Shown here one piece after another: positions 1-9,189 of a stretch of DNA of 64,000 nt. Made by a program: the position numbers and the translations under genes. The stretch covers positions 4,186,739 through 4,250,738 of the forward strand of contig NZ_CP070973.1 in assembly GCF_017086405.1 (NCBI RefSeq), in the 5' to 3' direction. The notes under the pieces were generated by a model. It saw only the letters and a list, made by a program, of their open reading frames with translations, made no database searches and was not told the origin of the DNA. Each line of letters starts with the position of its first letter. The stretch's first letter is position 1. The stretch comes from Mycobacterium gordonae. Lineage in GTDB: Bacteria > Actinomycetota > Actinomycetes > Mycobacteriales > Mycobacteriaceae.

Positions 1-806
1 GCGAATAGATCGTCGGTCTCGCCTGCACGCGCGGCCGGCAGGTGTCGGGAGAAGTAGTCCTCCAACACGCGCCGCCCATGCACGCCGGCGCGGAACCTGG
101 TGCCCGGGAGTGGAACTCGCACAAAGGAACTCGCCGCGCGAACAGTGGACACGAACGCCTCGTTGACAGCAGCGCTCTCGTCCTTGCCGCGGCCACCCAT
201 GAAGACATCCGTGGCAATATCGAGGGTGAGATTCTTCAACAACGGGTAGATCCGGACCGACGGACCGGTCGGCCACGCGGGCACGGCTGCGCGAACGCAC
301 GGGGCCACCTGCCCGACATATCCGGTCAGGCGAGGACGCGTGAACGCCTCCTGCATGATGCGCCGGTGCATCAAATGTTCGTCGAAGCTCATGAGCATCA
401 ACCCGCGATGGAAGAAAGCATCGATCAGGAAGGACCAGCCATCTTGAGAAAAGGCCTTGGCTTCGCTTGTGAACGCCTCACGCGTTGCGTCTGGACCGGC
501 GATGACCACCATTTTGGTACCGAATGCGCCCATCCACGACACCGAGCCCAAACGTTCGTAACGCTCCCGACTGAATTCTGAACCAAATCGGATGTAGTCG
601 ACAGTGTGCCCCAGCAACGGGAGTCCAGCGTCCCCTAGGACGGCTCTCAGCCCAGATCCGGCGGGGGCCGGCGCAAGTTCCCGGACTCTCCAGTCCCGAC
701 TCCACTGTCGCCATTTGTCATCGACGACGCGGGGGGCGGGCGCCAACAGGACAGACGTCAACCGCTCCTTGGGGTGACGCGTGATTGCGAGAAGCTGATT
801 AGCCAC
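1..806 (-). CDS. Cytochrome P450, N-terminal part (runs off window start)
   Basis: This minus-strand frame opens with GTG at 806, five bases after a strong AGGAGG site, and stays open to base 1, giving 268 codons. The translation has the proline-rich entry of a P450 (LPLLGHTVDYIRFG, about residues 67-80). It continues with an ERYERLGSVSWMGAFG stretch and a helix-C-like FDEHLMHRRIMQEAFT segment. The heme-binding Cys lies outside the window, so the subfamily cannot be named. It sits 115 nt downstream of the interrupted BVMO gene on the same strand and may be the last gene of that oxidation operon. The substrate is unknown. Confidence 0.85.
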   Translation of the reverse strand, partial: MANQLLAITRHPKERLTSVLLAPAPRVVDDKWRQWSRDWRVRELAPAPAGSGLRAVLGDAGLPLLGHTVDYIRFGSEFSRERYERLGSVSWMGAFGTKMVVIAGPDATREAFTSEAKAFSQDGWSFLIDAFFHRGLMLMSFDEHLMHRRIMQEAFTRPRLTGYVGQVAPCVRAAVPAWPTGPSVRIYPLLKNLTLDIATDVFMGGRGKDESAAVNEAFVSTVRAASSFVRVPLPGTRFRAGVHGRRVLEDYFSRHLPAARAGETDDLF

Positions 807-921
807 GATGCCTCCTGGGCGCTCTGCTGCACGGGTATCTGGTAATAGTTTACATAGATGTGCTGAATGTCAATATTCGAACAGTTAACAGTGAAATGTT
901 AGACACCGCCTGCGACCCGGA

Positions 922-1952
922 TCATCTGCGCAGCCTCGCGCGGTTCTCACTCGGGCCGTCTAACTGAAGGCGTTCAACGTGCCTGAATAGATAATCGTGA
1001 CTGCGTGGTTTGCGGGTGAGGATCCGGTAGGCAAATGTAGGCCCAGGCCAGTTCGTCGGGATCGCGCCACTCGAGGTCGTGTACCAGCTCGCGCAAAGCG
1101 CCCACACCGACCTTCGCAGCCGCCGGCTCAATCGTGTGTTGTAGCTTTGCTCGATGTCTGGCCTGACGTCGACCGTACGCCCTGGGTCACTCGCCAAAAT
1201 CTTGATGAGGGCACCGACATAGCGGACCTGAGACTCGATCATGTAAATGATCGACCCGGAACCGACATTCGTGTTCGGGCCATAGAGGAGAAAGAGATTC
1301 GGGAACATCGGGACTGTAATGCCCAGGTATGCGTGCGCCTGCGTCCCCCACACCTCGTCCAGAGTCACTCCGCCCCAGCCGCGAACACGCATCGGGGCGA
1401 GGAAGTCGGTAGCGCGGAAACCTGTTCCGTAAATGACGACATCCGCGCGATGGAGTACGCCATCGTCGGTCACGACTCCCTTGTCGCAAAGCTTCGCAAC
1501 CGCGTTGGTCACCAACGAGACTTCACCGTTGGCAATCGCGGGGTAGTAATCATTCGAGAACAACACCCGCTTGCACCCCGGCGCATCTGATGGCGTGAGT
1601 TGCCGGCGCAGCATTGGATCGGCAACCTGCCGATGGAGGTGGTAGCGGGCGACCGCGCCGAGAATGCGTGACAAGGGCTTCGCGTCGACCAACGTCACTG
1701 CGAGCACTTCAAAAATCAGCCATACCGCGAAACGCTCAAGACGCAGCCACAGCGGCAGAACCTTAATCAGCTGTTGGTGAAGACGTCCGTACCTGCTGTC
1801 CCACTTCGGCAAAATCCAAGGCGCCGTGCGCTGATACAGCGTTACGCGCTGTGCCTCGTGTGCGATCCGTGGCACAAACTGTATCGCGCTTGCGCCTGTC
1901 CCGATGACGGCTACTTCCTTGCCGCGCAGCGATACCGAATGGTCCCAACGCG
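922..1952 (-). pseudogene. BVMO-type flavin monooxygenase, C-terminal part, cut off by IS21
   Basis: This is the 3' two thirds of a flavin-containing monooxygenase. The frame starts ARWDHSVSLRGKEVAVIGTG, which is the end of the BVMO fingerprint followed by the NADP-binding Rossmann motif. It then runs through CKRVLFSNDYYPA and a YGTGFRATDF motif to the stop at 922. The 5' third is at 4597-5149, on the other side of an IS21-family element. Joining base 4597 to base 1952, which removes the element and one copy of the 6-bp duplication, restores one frame of 527 codons plus stop. As it stands this half has no start of its own except codons inside the element, so the enzyme is probably not made. 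Confidence 0.88.
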
Positions 1953-1958
1953 CCGAAT
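1953..1958. repeat. IS21 target-site duplication, left copy (CCGAAT)
   Basis: CCGAAT directly abuts the left IS end (TGTCGG...). The same six bases directly follow the right IS end at 4597-4602. A 6-bp duplication is within the range known for IS21-family elements, and its perfect match suggests a fairly recent insertion. Confidence 0.9.
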
Positions 1959-2080
1959 TGTCGGCGGACATGAAAAACTGCCCACTGGCGGACATGAAAG
2001 TGCCCATTCGCGGCCAATAAGAACTGCCCACCGGCGGACACGAAAGTGCCCGCAGGCGGCCATGAATCTGCCCAGACCTA
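1959..2080. repeat. IS21 left terminal repeat array
   Basis: About five tandem, imperfect copies of a motif of roughly 20-25 bp occur here. Each has a GGCGGACA/GGCGGCCA core followed by TGAAA or TAAGAA and then TGCCC. Such arrays are the transposase binding sites of IS21-family elements. The same motif appears in inverted orientation at the right end. Confidence 0.8.
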
Positions 2081-2174
2081 CTTGATGCCGTTCGGCGCGT
2101 CAGCGCCGTTGCGGCCTCTCCTGCGGTTTCGATGTCGATGCCTAGTCGACCCGACAACCCCAGGAGAGACCTAC

Positions 2175-3692
2175 TTGAAGTCTGACGGAGAACTCATGGA
2201 AATACTCAATGCCTACGACCTGACCGGCTCCTACCGCGCCGCGGCCGAGCTGTGCGGGTGCTCGCACCACACCGTGAAGAAAGCGGTCGAAGACCGCGAC
2301 GCCGGCCTGCCGCCGGCCACGCGGCGGGCCCGAATGATCGACGACTGGCGCGACCTGCTGGAAACCTGGGTGGCTGATTCGAAGGGCAAGATCCGCGGCG
2401 ACAAAGCCCACGACAAGTTGGTGGCGTTGGGCTACACCGGTACCGACCGCACTACCCGCCGCGCGCTGGCGGAGATCAAAGCGCAATGGCGACTGGGCAA
2501 TACACGCGTGCACCGGCCCTGGATTACCGAACCCGGACTATGGCTACAGTACGACTTCGCCGACGGCCCCCTTGTCGCCGGCCGCAAGATCGTGCTTCTC
2601 GTGGCCTGGCTGGCCTGGAGCCGCTATCGGGTGGTGATCGCGTTGCGCGACCGCACTGCGCCCAGTGTGTTCGCCGGCCTGGACCGGATCTTCCGCGTCA
2701 TCGGCGGTGCTCCGACCTACCTGCTCACCGACAACGAGAAGACCGTCACAACTGGACACATCGCTGGAGTTCCGGTCCGCAACCGCGCCGCGGTCACCTT
2801 CGGCCGCTACTACGGCATTTCGGTGCTGACGTGTGAACCCGCCGACCCAGCCACCAAGGGTGGAGTGGAGAACGCGGTGAAACTCGCCAAAGCCGACATC
2901 GTCCCTACCCAGACCAACCTGCTGCCGCAGTACGACTCGTTCGCCGACGTCGAAGCCGCATGCGCCGGGTTCACCACCGAGATCAACGCCCGCGTGCACC
3001 GAATCACGGGACGCCGGCCGGCCGAGATGCTCACTCAGGAACGCCCGGCCCTGCACGCGGTCCCTGACCTGCCCCACACCGCCGCGTTGGGGGTGACCCG
3101 CCGGGTTCCCGACAACACCCCGATGGTCACCTTCGACCACTGCCAATACTCGCTGCCCGCAATCCTTCTGGGCCAGACAGTGTGGATCCGCGACCACGAC
3201 AGCACCGATGAGGTGGTGATCTGCGCCCTTGATGACGGCGGCCCAGTGGAGGTGGCCCGGCACCGCCGCGCCACCCCCGGTAGCCCCGCCATCAACGATG
3301 ACCACTTCCCTGAGCATCGGGACAGGGTGCCCGGTGATTACCGGGTGCGGGCCCGCACCGTCAGTGAGCAGACGTTCCTGGCGCTGGGGCCGGGTGCGGC
3401 GGTGTGGCTCAAAGAAGCCGCCGCCGTCGGCACCGAACGAATCCTGCAGAAGATGGCCCACGCGGTCGAACTATCCGCGCTGGCCGGCCGCGCCGATGTC
3501 GACTGGGCGCTCGGTCATGCCGCCGTGCACGGCCGCTTTGCCACCGGCGACCTCGATTCCATCCTCGCCAGCAAGGGCATGGACCCCACCCGCCGCGGCG
3601 CCGACGAAGACACCTCCCTGGCGCAAGGCACCAGCGGGTGGAACTTGTTCGGGCGCACCGTTATCGACGCTGACGAGGCAGGCATCGCGTGA
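2175..3692 (+). CDS. istA: IS21-family transposase IstA
   Basis: This 505-residue DDE transposase cuts and joins the IS ends. A TTG start at 2175 is chosen because an AGGAGA site lies 8 nt upstream and the helix-turn-helix (about residues 9-35, YDLTGSYRAAAELCGCSHHT) starts right after it. Frame-open sequence before it is terminal repeat. Catalytic residues are visible: Asp in LQYDFADGP, Asp in LLTDNEKT, and Glu in PATKGGVENAVK. The length is usual for IstA. The stop overlaps the istB GTG by 4 nt. No frameshift is seen, so the gene should be functional. Confidence 0.93.
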   Translation: MKSDGELMEILNAYDLTGSYRAAAELCGCSHHTVKKAVEDRDAGLPPATRRARMIDDWRDLLETWVADSKGKIRGDKAHDKLVALGYTGTDRTTRRALAEIKAQWRLGNTRVHRPWITEPGLWLQYDFADGPLVAGRKIVLLVAWLAWSRYRVVIALRDRTAPSVFAGLDRIFRVIGGAPTYLLTDNEKTVTTGHIAGVPVRNRAAVTFGRYYGISVLTCEPADPATKGGVENAVKLAKADIVPTQTNLLPQYDSFADVEAACAGFTTEINARVHRITGRRPAEMLTQERPALHAVPDLPHTAALGVTRRVPDNTPMVTFDHCQYSLPAILLGQTVWIRDHDSTDEVVICALDDGGPVEVARHRRATPGSPAINDDHFPEHRDRVPGDYRVRARTVSEQTFLALGPGAAVWLKEAAAVGTERILQKMAHAVELSALAGRADVDWALGHAAVHGRFATGDLDSILASKGMDPTRRGADEDTSLAQGTSGWNLFGRTVIDADEAGIA

Positions 3693-4465
3693 CCACCACC
3701 ACGACCACCAAGCCGCTACCCGCCGACGTCGAAGCGCTGATGCGTGGGCTGCGGTTGCCGCACGCCCGCGCGATCGCCGCCGACGTGCTGGCCACCGCCC
3801 GAGCTCAACGCTGGGACCCCACCGAGGTCATCAAAGCGCTGCTGACCGAGGAAGCCGCCGGCCGGGCCCGATCCATGCTGGCCGCCCGCCGCAAAGCCGC
3901 CGGCTTCCCGACCGGAAAGACATTTGACGTGTGGGACCCGAATGCGTCGTCGATCCCGTTACCGACCCAACAGGCGCTGCAGACCCTGGAGTGGGTGCGT
4001 CGTAGGGAGAACCTGGTGGTCTGCGGGCCCGCTGGCACCGGCAAGACATTCTTCCTCGAAGCGTTGGGGCAGAAGGTCATCGAGGCCGGGATGCCGGTGG
4101 CGTGGTTCACCCTCGAGCAGATCGGGATCCTAGTTCGGGCGCACCGCGCTGACGATTCGTTGGGCAAGGCCGTGGCCAAGATCGTACGTGCCGAGCTCGT
4201 GGTGATTGACGACGTTGGACTGTTGCCAGTCGGCGCCGATGCCGCTGAAGGGCTCTACCGCATCGTCGAAGCCGCCTATGAACGGCGCTCGGTGGCGATC
4301 TCATCAAACCTGCACCCCAGTGGCTTCGATGAGCTGATGCCCAAGACGTTGGCGACAGCCACCGTGGACCGGCTGCTGCATCACGCGCACCTGTGCCAGA
4401 CCAGCGGAGACTCCGTGCGGCTGGCCCAAGCCCTGCACGGGAAGGGAGTCAAACCCTTGAGCTAA
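3689..4465 (+). CDS. istB: IS21-family helper ATPase IstB
   Basis: This 258-residue AAA+ ATPase of the DnaC/IstB type partners IstA in target selection. The Walker A motif is GPAGTGKTFF (about residue 114) and the Walker B motif is LVVIDDVGLLP (about residue 170). An arginine-containing sensor region follows (SVAISSNLHPSGFDEL). The GTG start overlaps the istA stop (GTGA), so translation is coupled. Length and motifs are typical and the gene is intact. Confidence 0.93.
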   Translation: MTTTTTTKPLPADVEALMRGLRLPHARAIAADVLATARAQRWDPTEVIKALLTEEAAGRARSMLAARRKAAGFPTGKTFDVWDPNASSIPLPTQQALQTLEWVRRRENLVVCGPAGTGKTFFLEALGQKVIEAGMPVAWFTLEQIGILVRAHRADDSLGKAVAKIVRAELVVIDDVGLLPVGADAAEGLYRIVEAAYERRSVAISSNLHPSGFDELMPKTLATATVDRLLHHAHLCQTSGDSVRLAQALHGKGVKPLS

Positions 4466-4479
4466 CAACGGCCACAACC

Positions 4480-4596
4480 ACCGGCGGCGGACACACCCTC
4501 ATGGGCAGATTCGTGTCCGCCACTGGGCAGTTCTTACTGGCCACCTACGGGCAGTTCTCATGTCCACCCACGGGCAGTTTCAGCTGTCCATTGACA
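4480..4596. repeat. IS21 right terminal repeat array
   Basis: About four inverted copies of the left-end motif (GGGCA ... TGTCCACC/TGTCCGCC) lie between istB and the right end at 4596. The outermost copy ends in TTGACA, the complement of the left TGTC end. Confidence 0.8.
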
Positions 4597-5149
4597 CCGA
4601 ATGAAAACGCGGCCCCTCGAAGGTGTCTTCGCCGGCAATATTCGGCGTATGAGGTCGCGAGAGCTGCCCCACGGCCGAAATCACGACATCGCACCAGATC
4701 GTCTCGCTGGATCCGGTCACCAAACGCCAACGGCCGGCCTGTTCATCGAAGGTCATCTCGACGACTTCGGTCCGCGTGCGCAAATGCAGGTCCATTCCGT
4801 CGGCCAGGACGAGTCGGCGAAGATATTGGAGTATCTCGGGCTGTTCTGCATAACGTCTCGACCAACGAGTGTTGGGCTTGTCCGAGAGTGAGTACAACGC
4901 TGACGGCACGTCGCAAGCCGCTCCTGGATAGGTGTTGTCGCGCCAGACGCCGCCGATGTCTGCAGCCTTTTCCACCATGGTGAAGTTGGTGAATCCGTCC
5001 CTCTTCAGCTGATGGGCCATGGCGATACCCGCGACGCCGGCCCCGATGATCACTATCGACGGATCGTGTCCTCGAGGATCCCTCGCAAAGCCGCCTGTCA
5101 TGAGACAGCTAAGAAGCAGTTGATGGCGCGGTGGCAGTGGAGCATCCAC
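4597..5149 (-). pseudogene. BVMO-type flavin monooxygenase, N-terminal part, cut off by IS21
   Basis: This is the N-terminal third of the BVMO whose rest is at 922-1952. The FAD-binding motif is SIVIIGAGVAGIAMAHQL (about residues 31-48), followed by GGVWRDNTYPGAACDVPS. It reads through AGEDTFEGPRFHS, the first half of the BVMO fingerprint (F-x-G-x-x-x-H-x-x-x-W-D), and is then broken by the IS21 element. The first ATG (5149) lies 13 nt after the esterase stop. An internal ATG at 5101 is possible but has no ribosome site. A truncated protein of about 189 residues with an IS-derived tail could be made, but it would lack the NADP domain. Confidence 0.88.
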
Positions 5150-5162
5150 GGTCCCAACACTT

Positions 5163-6128
5163 TCACCGGTGGGCCGAAGCTTTCAGGAAGTTTCCAGCGC
5201 GGTGGATCGCCTCACGAGCCTCGGGCAGGATTCGGAACATGGCTTGGAACACGTGGATCTGTCCCCGGTACACCTGTATCTCAACGCTTGATCCGGCCGA
5301 TCGGAGGCGGTCGGCAAGATGCCTCGAGTCATCGATCAACATTTCTCTTCCGCCTACCTGAATCAGGATCGGTGGCATGGACCTGAGGTCTGCGTCGAGC
5401 ACGCTGATTCGCTCATTGCGGTGATCTGCACCAGCCACGTACAGGTCAAGAGCGCGGGCCGCGGACCGAGCAGAGGCGAAAGGATCACGGCGGCGAAGTT
5501 CGCGTGCCCTCGCGAGTTCACATGTCAGATCCAGGACCGGAGACATGAGAAGCATCGAATCCGGCAGCGGCAGTCCGTCACTACGTGCGCCAAGGGCGGT
5601 GGCCATCGTGAGCTGGCCGCCCGCCGAGTCCCCGGCCACCGCAACACCGCGTTCGCCGGAAGCCGAAGGCTGCCCTGTGACGAGCCAGCGGTATGCGTTC
5701 AGTGCATCGTCGGCGGCAGCGGGAAAGGGATAGCGTGGAGCTAGCCGATACCTCACCGCAAAGATGGGCCGACCGCTCGCGGAGGCAAGTTCACCGAGCA
5801 GGCCGCGGTGGGTAGCCGGTGAGCACATGGAGTAGGCGCCGCCATGAATGTAGAGCAACGGAACCGCGTGTGGATCGACTGCAGGAGAAGTGATCCAATC
5901 CCCGCGTATCTGATTCCCGGCGAACTCGGTATCTATTGTGCGAACCGCCACGCTTCGGCGGGGCCGCGATCCCACAAGCGCCATCCGGAGTACGCGATCC
6001 ATCACCGCGAGGCCGTGGGCGCTCGACGGGATGAGTTGCGACAGCGGACGCAGTGTGTTTCGCGAAGTCATTGCCACGAAATGACTTGCAAGACTGGGGC
6101 GCCGGTCCGCCGCATCAGTGTTGGTCAC
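5163..6128 (-). CDS. Alpha/beta hydrolase fold-3 esterase (HSL/LipR-type)
   Basis: This 321-residue esterase belongs to the hormone-sensitive lipase family. The oxyanion-hole motif is YIHGGAYSM (about residue 93) and the nucleophile elbow is AVAGDSAGGQL (about residue 164). The acid and His are likely in the ILIQVGGREMLIDDS and QIHVFQAMF segments. The start overlaps the upstream BVMO stop (ATGA), and the next BVMO begins 13 nt after its stop. A BVMO turns a ketone into an ester and this enzyme could hydrolyse that ester, so the pairing makes pathway sense. The mymA-lipR pair of M. tuberculosis has the same combination. The substrate is not known. Confidence 0.9.
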   Translation of the reverse strand: MTNTDAADRRPSLASHFVAMTSRNTLRPLSQLIPSSAHGLAVMDRVLRMALVGSRPRRSVAVRTIDTEFAGNQIRGDWITSPAVDPHAVPLLYIHGGAYSMCSPATHRGLLGELASASGRPIFAVRYRLAPRYPFPAAADDALNAYRWLVTGQPSASGERGVAVAGDSAGGQLTMATALGARSDGLPLPDSMLLMSPVLDLTCELARARELRRRDPFASARSAARALDLYVAGADHRNERISVLDADLRSMPPILIQVGGREMLIDDSRHLADRLRSAGSSVEIQVYRGQIHVFQAMFRILPEAREAIHRAGNFLKASAHR

Positions 6129-7642
6129 CGTGCGCCAACGGATTCTGCGCGACGTTCAAATCGGTAATCGGAGAGCCGGAAGGTGCGGCTACGCCAGTAA
6201 GTCTCCAGGGTAGTTGACGGACGCAACGGAACATCGCCGTGTTTGTCGAAATAGTAACTGTTGGCATTGGAACAGCTCGGCTGCCAGAAAACCTGTCGAT
6301 GTCGGCGGCTAACCATGTCACCGAAGTAGCGATCGTTCGCCTGCTGTCTGACCTCTACGTAATCAGCCTTCAGCGTGCGCGCACGACGAAGACAGCGGAC
6401 GATATGCCGACTTTGCGCCTCGATGAGTGTGAAGTACGAGGAGCCGTTGTAACCATAGGGACCGAAGATATTGAAGTGATTCGGGAACCCTGGGACGCTC
6501 ACACCCTCGAAGGCTTGGAGGCGGTGCTCATCCCACCAGGCAGACTGCTCCACTCCACCGCGTCCCTTCAGCACATAAGTCGGCATATTGCCCGACTCCA
6601 TCACTTTGAACCCGGTGGCCAAGACCATGACATCGATCGGATAACTCTTGCCATCTTCAGTGTGAACCGAGGCATGGTCGACATGGGTGATGCCGCTGGT
6701 CTCGAGCGAAACATTGCGACGGTTGTACGTTGCGAGATAGGAATTGTGGAAACTCGGTCGCTTACAACCCAACGAATAGCGAGGAATGAGTTGGTCTCGA
6801 GTCACCGGATCGTCGACCGCCCGACGCATATAGCGTTTCGCCGCCTCTTCCATGAGGTCCGACACAGGGATCAACGAGTGAAAATGAGCTGCGATGGGAA
6901 ATGTGAACTCGACGAACGCCTGACTCGCAGTGCGCGTCATCAGTTGTGCCCCTGGCACCAACCGCATCACTGTCGCGGCCCAGCTCGGTATGGAGAAATC
7001 CGGCTTCGGCAAGCAGTAAATCGGCGTTCGCTGGAAGACCGTCAGACTTGATGCGATCTTCGCGACTTCGGGAATCAGCTGCACCGCAGATGCCCCAGTC
7101 CCGATCACCGCCACCCGCTTACCGGTGAGATCTTTCGTATGGTCCCATCTGGCCGTATGCAGCGTCACGCCGGCGAAGTCGCGCACTCCTGGAATATCAG
7201 GCCACTTCGGCCGACTGAGAACGCCAGAGCAATTTATCACAAAACGCGCGGTCAGATTCTGACCAGAGGAGCAGCTCAGCCGCCATAGTGCGGCGCCTTC
7301 GTCGAAACAGGCTTCGTCCACAGTCGTGTTGAACCGGATGTAATTTTGGAGTCCGTATTTTTCTACACACCGCTCTGCATAAGCCTTCAACTCATCCCCG
7401 TGAGCGTAAGTACGTGACCAGGATGTTCGCATCTCATAAGAGAACTGGTAACTATAGGACGGAATATCGACCGCTATTCCCGGATACGTATTCCAGTGCC
7501 ATGTACCGCCGACGCCATCGGCGTCATCGACTATAAGAAAGTCCGCAAATCCGGCCTTCAACAGGCTGATCGCTGTACCAATCCCAGAAAACCCGGCTCC
7601 GACTATTACAATTTCGTAGTGCTGCCCAGACTCAGAACCCAT
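6125..7642 (-). CDS. Baeyer-Villiger-type flavin monooxygenase
   Basis: This 505-residue FAD- and NADPH-dependent monooxygenase has an N-terminal FAD motif IVIVGAGFSGIGTAIS (about residues 11-26) and GGTWHWNTYPGIAVDIPS. The BVMO fingerprint is FAGVTLHTARWDH, and an NADP Rossmann motif VAVIGTGASAVQ follows. A C-terminal VLATGFKVM motif is also present. Its length and layout match the MymA/EtaA-like group. It lies in the minus-strand operon, 47 nt after another BVMO, and overlaps the esterase start by 4 nt. The likely reaction is insertion of oxygen next to a ketone or oxidation of a heteroatom. The substrate is an open question. Confidence 0.92.
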   Translation of the reverse strand: MGSESGQHYEIVIVGAGFSGIGTAISLLKAGFADFLIVDDADGVGGTWHWNTYPGIAVDIPSYSYQFSYEMRTSWSRTYAHGDELKAYAERCVEKYGLQNYIRFNTTVDEACFDEGAALWRLSCSSGQNLTARFVINCSGVLSRPKWPDIPGVRDFAGVTLHTARWDHTKDLTGKRVAVIGTGASAVQLIPEVAKIASSLTVFQRTPIYCLPKPDFSIPSWAATVMRLVPGAQLMTRTASQAFVEFTFPIAAHFHSLIPVSDLMEEAAKRYMRRAVDDPVTRDQLIPRYSLGCKRPSFHNSYLATYNRRNVSLETSGITHVDHASVHTEDGKSYPIDVMVLATGFKVMESGNMPTYVLKGRGGVEQSAWWDEHRLQAFEGVSVPGFPNHFNIFGPYGYNGSSYFTLIEAQSRHIVRCLRRARTLKADYVEVRQQANDRYFGDMVSRRHRQVFWQPSCSNANSYYFDKHGDVPLRPSTTLETYWRSRTFRLSDYRFERRAESVGAR

Positions 7643-7689
7643 TACTTCCTCACGTGCGCTTTGATGTTTACCCTATCCGCTGCTGCAGT

Positions 7690-9189
7690 TCAGCGTGTTT
7701 GTGTCAACTTCAGGTCAGCATCGTCACGCCGAGTGATATCGTAATCCCGCATATCCAGACGGGACAGTTCCCTGGTGAACTGAGTCGCAAAGCCCGGATA
7801 CATCGTGCCGTTATAGCCATCCTCTGTTAAATACCAGCTGCTGCAACCCGAGTTCCATGTCGTGCGTCGTAACCGCCGCTGAATATTGGAGTGGTACGCG
7901 TTTTGGCTATTCTCTTTCACATCCAGGGTATGGACTCCGTTACCTTGGTCGCGCAAGAGCTCGATCGCTTTTACGATGTAATCGATTGCCGCCTCCATAT
8001 ATAGAAGAGCGGAGTTGTGGCCAGGACCGGAATTAGGCCCGAAAGTGAAGAACAAATTCGGATACCCGGCCACACTCACGCTCTTGTAGGCAAATCTCCC
8101 CTCAGACCACGCGTCTTCGAGTTTTCGCCCGTCGCGCCCCAGGATCGGAAATGGCGTACCGCGTTTACACACATCGAAGCCTGTCGCGAATACTATGCAG
8201 TCCACCTCATGCTCGATGCCGTCGGCGGTTCGAATTCCGTTCGGAGCCAGTGTGGCGATCGGCCAGCTGACGAGTTTGCAGTTATCGGCCTGGAGAGCAG
8301 GGTAATAGTCGTTAGTCATAAGCATGCGTTTGCACCCAGGTCTGAACTGCGGTGTTAGCTGACGTCTCAACCAGGTATCCTTCACCTGCCGACGCAGATT
8401 CGCCTTCGCGGCCGCTTGGATGACAGATGTGGCAGCGGTATCCCAAACCATGCCCACGGCCATGACCTCATGCGCCCAAAACCACGCACCTCGTAGGGCC
8501 TGTTCGGTTGCCGGCATGCGCTTGAAAGTCGAACGCGCCCAGGCCGGATGCCGGAAATTCACCCTCGGTAGGACCCAGCCGGGCGTCCTCTGAAACACCT
8601 TGACCGACGCCGCCAACTGGACCAATTCGGGAACGATCTGCACAGCGCTCGCCCCGGTCCCGATAACCGCCACCCTCTTACCGCTCATGTCATAGGAGTG
8701 GTCCCACCGAGCACTGTGAATCTTTTTCCCCTCGTACGACTCGATGCCACGAATATCCGGGAAACTGGCGTCAGCAAGTGGTCCGCTAGCCATCACGACT
8801 GAACGGCCCCGATACCGCCTGCCGCCGGTCGTGTCGACAACCCACTCTCCGGCATCCTCGTCGAATTCCAGTGCACTCACGTCCGCACCGAAATGAATGA
8901 ACCTCCCAAGATCGTATTTCGCGACAATCGCGTCGATATAGGCGAGGATCTCTGCGCTCCCCGAGTATGCGCGAGTCCAGCCTGGGTTCGGCTCGAACGA
9001 GTAGGAGTACAGCAATGACGGAATGTCGCAGGCGGCGCCGGGGTAAGTGTTGTCACGCCAGGTGCCCCCGACGCGATGTGATCGCTCCAAGATGACAAAG
9101 TCGTTAACGCCCGCTTGAAGCATTCTCATCGCCGTACCGATACCCGCGAAGCCGGCGCCGACGATCAAAGTCGTTACCGTGTCCGTCAT
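7690..9189 (-). CDS. Baeyer-Villiger-type flavin monooxygenase
   Basis: This 499-residue paralogue of the neighbouring BVMOs has the FAD motif LIVGAGFAGIGTAMRM (about residues 8-23). The fingerprint is YEGKKIHSARWDH, with Tyr in place of the first Phe, followed by RVAVIGTGASAVQ. Near the C-terminus it has CIVFATGFDVCKRG and the FTFGPNSGPGHNS stretch shared with the interrupted copy. It overlaps the diiron protein gene by 4 nt at its start. It is closer in sequence to the IS21-interrupted BVMO than to the 6125-7642 copy, so the operon holds at least two BVMO types. The gene looks intact. Confidence 0.92.
   Translation of the reverse strand: MTDTVTTLIVGAGFAGIGTAMRMLQAGVNDFVILERSHRVGGTWRDNTYPGAACDIPSLLYSYSFEPNPGWTRAYSGSAEILAYIDAIVAKYDLGRFIHFGADVSALEFDEDAGEWVVDTTGGRRYRGRSVVMASGPLADASFPDIRGIESYEGKKIHSARWDHSYDMSGKRVAVIGTGASAVQIVPELVQLAASVKVFQRTPGWVLPRVNFRHPAWARSTFKRMPATEQALRGAWFWAHEVMAVGMVWDTAATSVIQAAAKANLRRQVKDTWLRRQLTPQFRPGCKRMLMTNDYYPALQADNCKLVSWPIATLAPNGIRTADGIEHEVDCIVFATGFDVCKRGTPFPILGRDGRKLEDAWSEGRFAYKSVSVAGYPNLFFTFGPNSGPGHNSALLYMEAAIDYIVKAIELLRDQGNGVHTLDVKENSQNAYHSNIQRRLRRTTWNSGCSSWYLTEDGYNGTMYPGFATQFTRELSRLDMRDYDITRRDDADLKLTQTR

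Larger units (their letters stand above)
1959..4596 (+). mobile_element. IS21-family insertion sequence, complete (2638 bp)
   Basis: The element is bounded by matching ends (left TGTCGGCGGACATGAAAAAC; right, in reverse complement, TGTCAATGGACAGCTGAAAC) and by a CCGAAT duplication on both sides. It carries istA (2175-3692) and istB (3689-4465) in the classic overlapping order. Both ends hold arrays of a short motif of the form GGCGGACATGAAA-N-TGCCC, the multiple terminal repeats bound by IstA in this family. Both genes look intact, so the element may be active. It interrupts a BVMO gene of the host operon and is transcribed in the opposite direction. Confidence 0.93.

Noticed and set aside
2544..3461. 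305-residue minus-strand open frame inside istA
   Set aside because: It is antisense to an intact transposase with catalytic residues in the plus frame.
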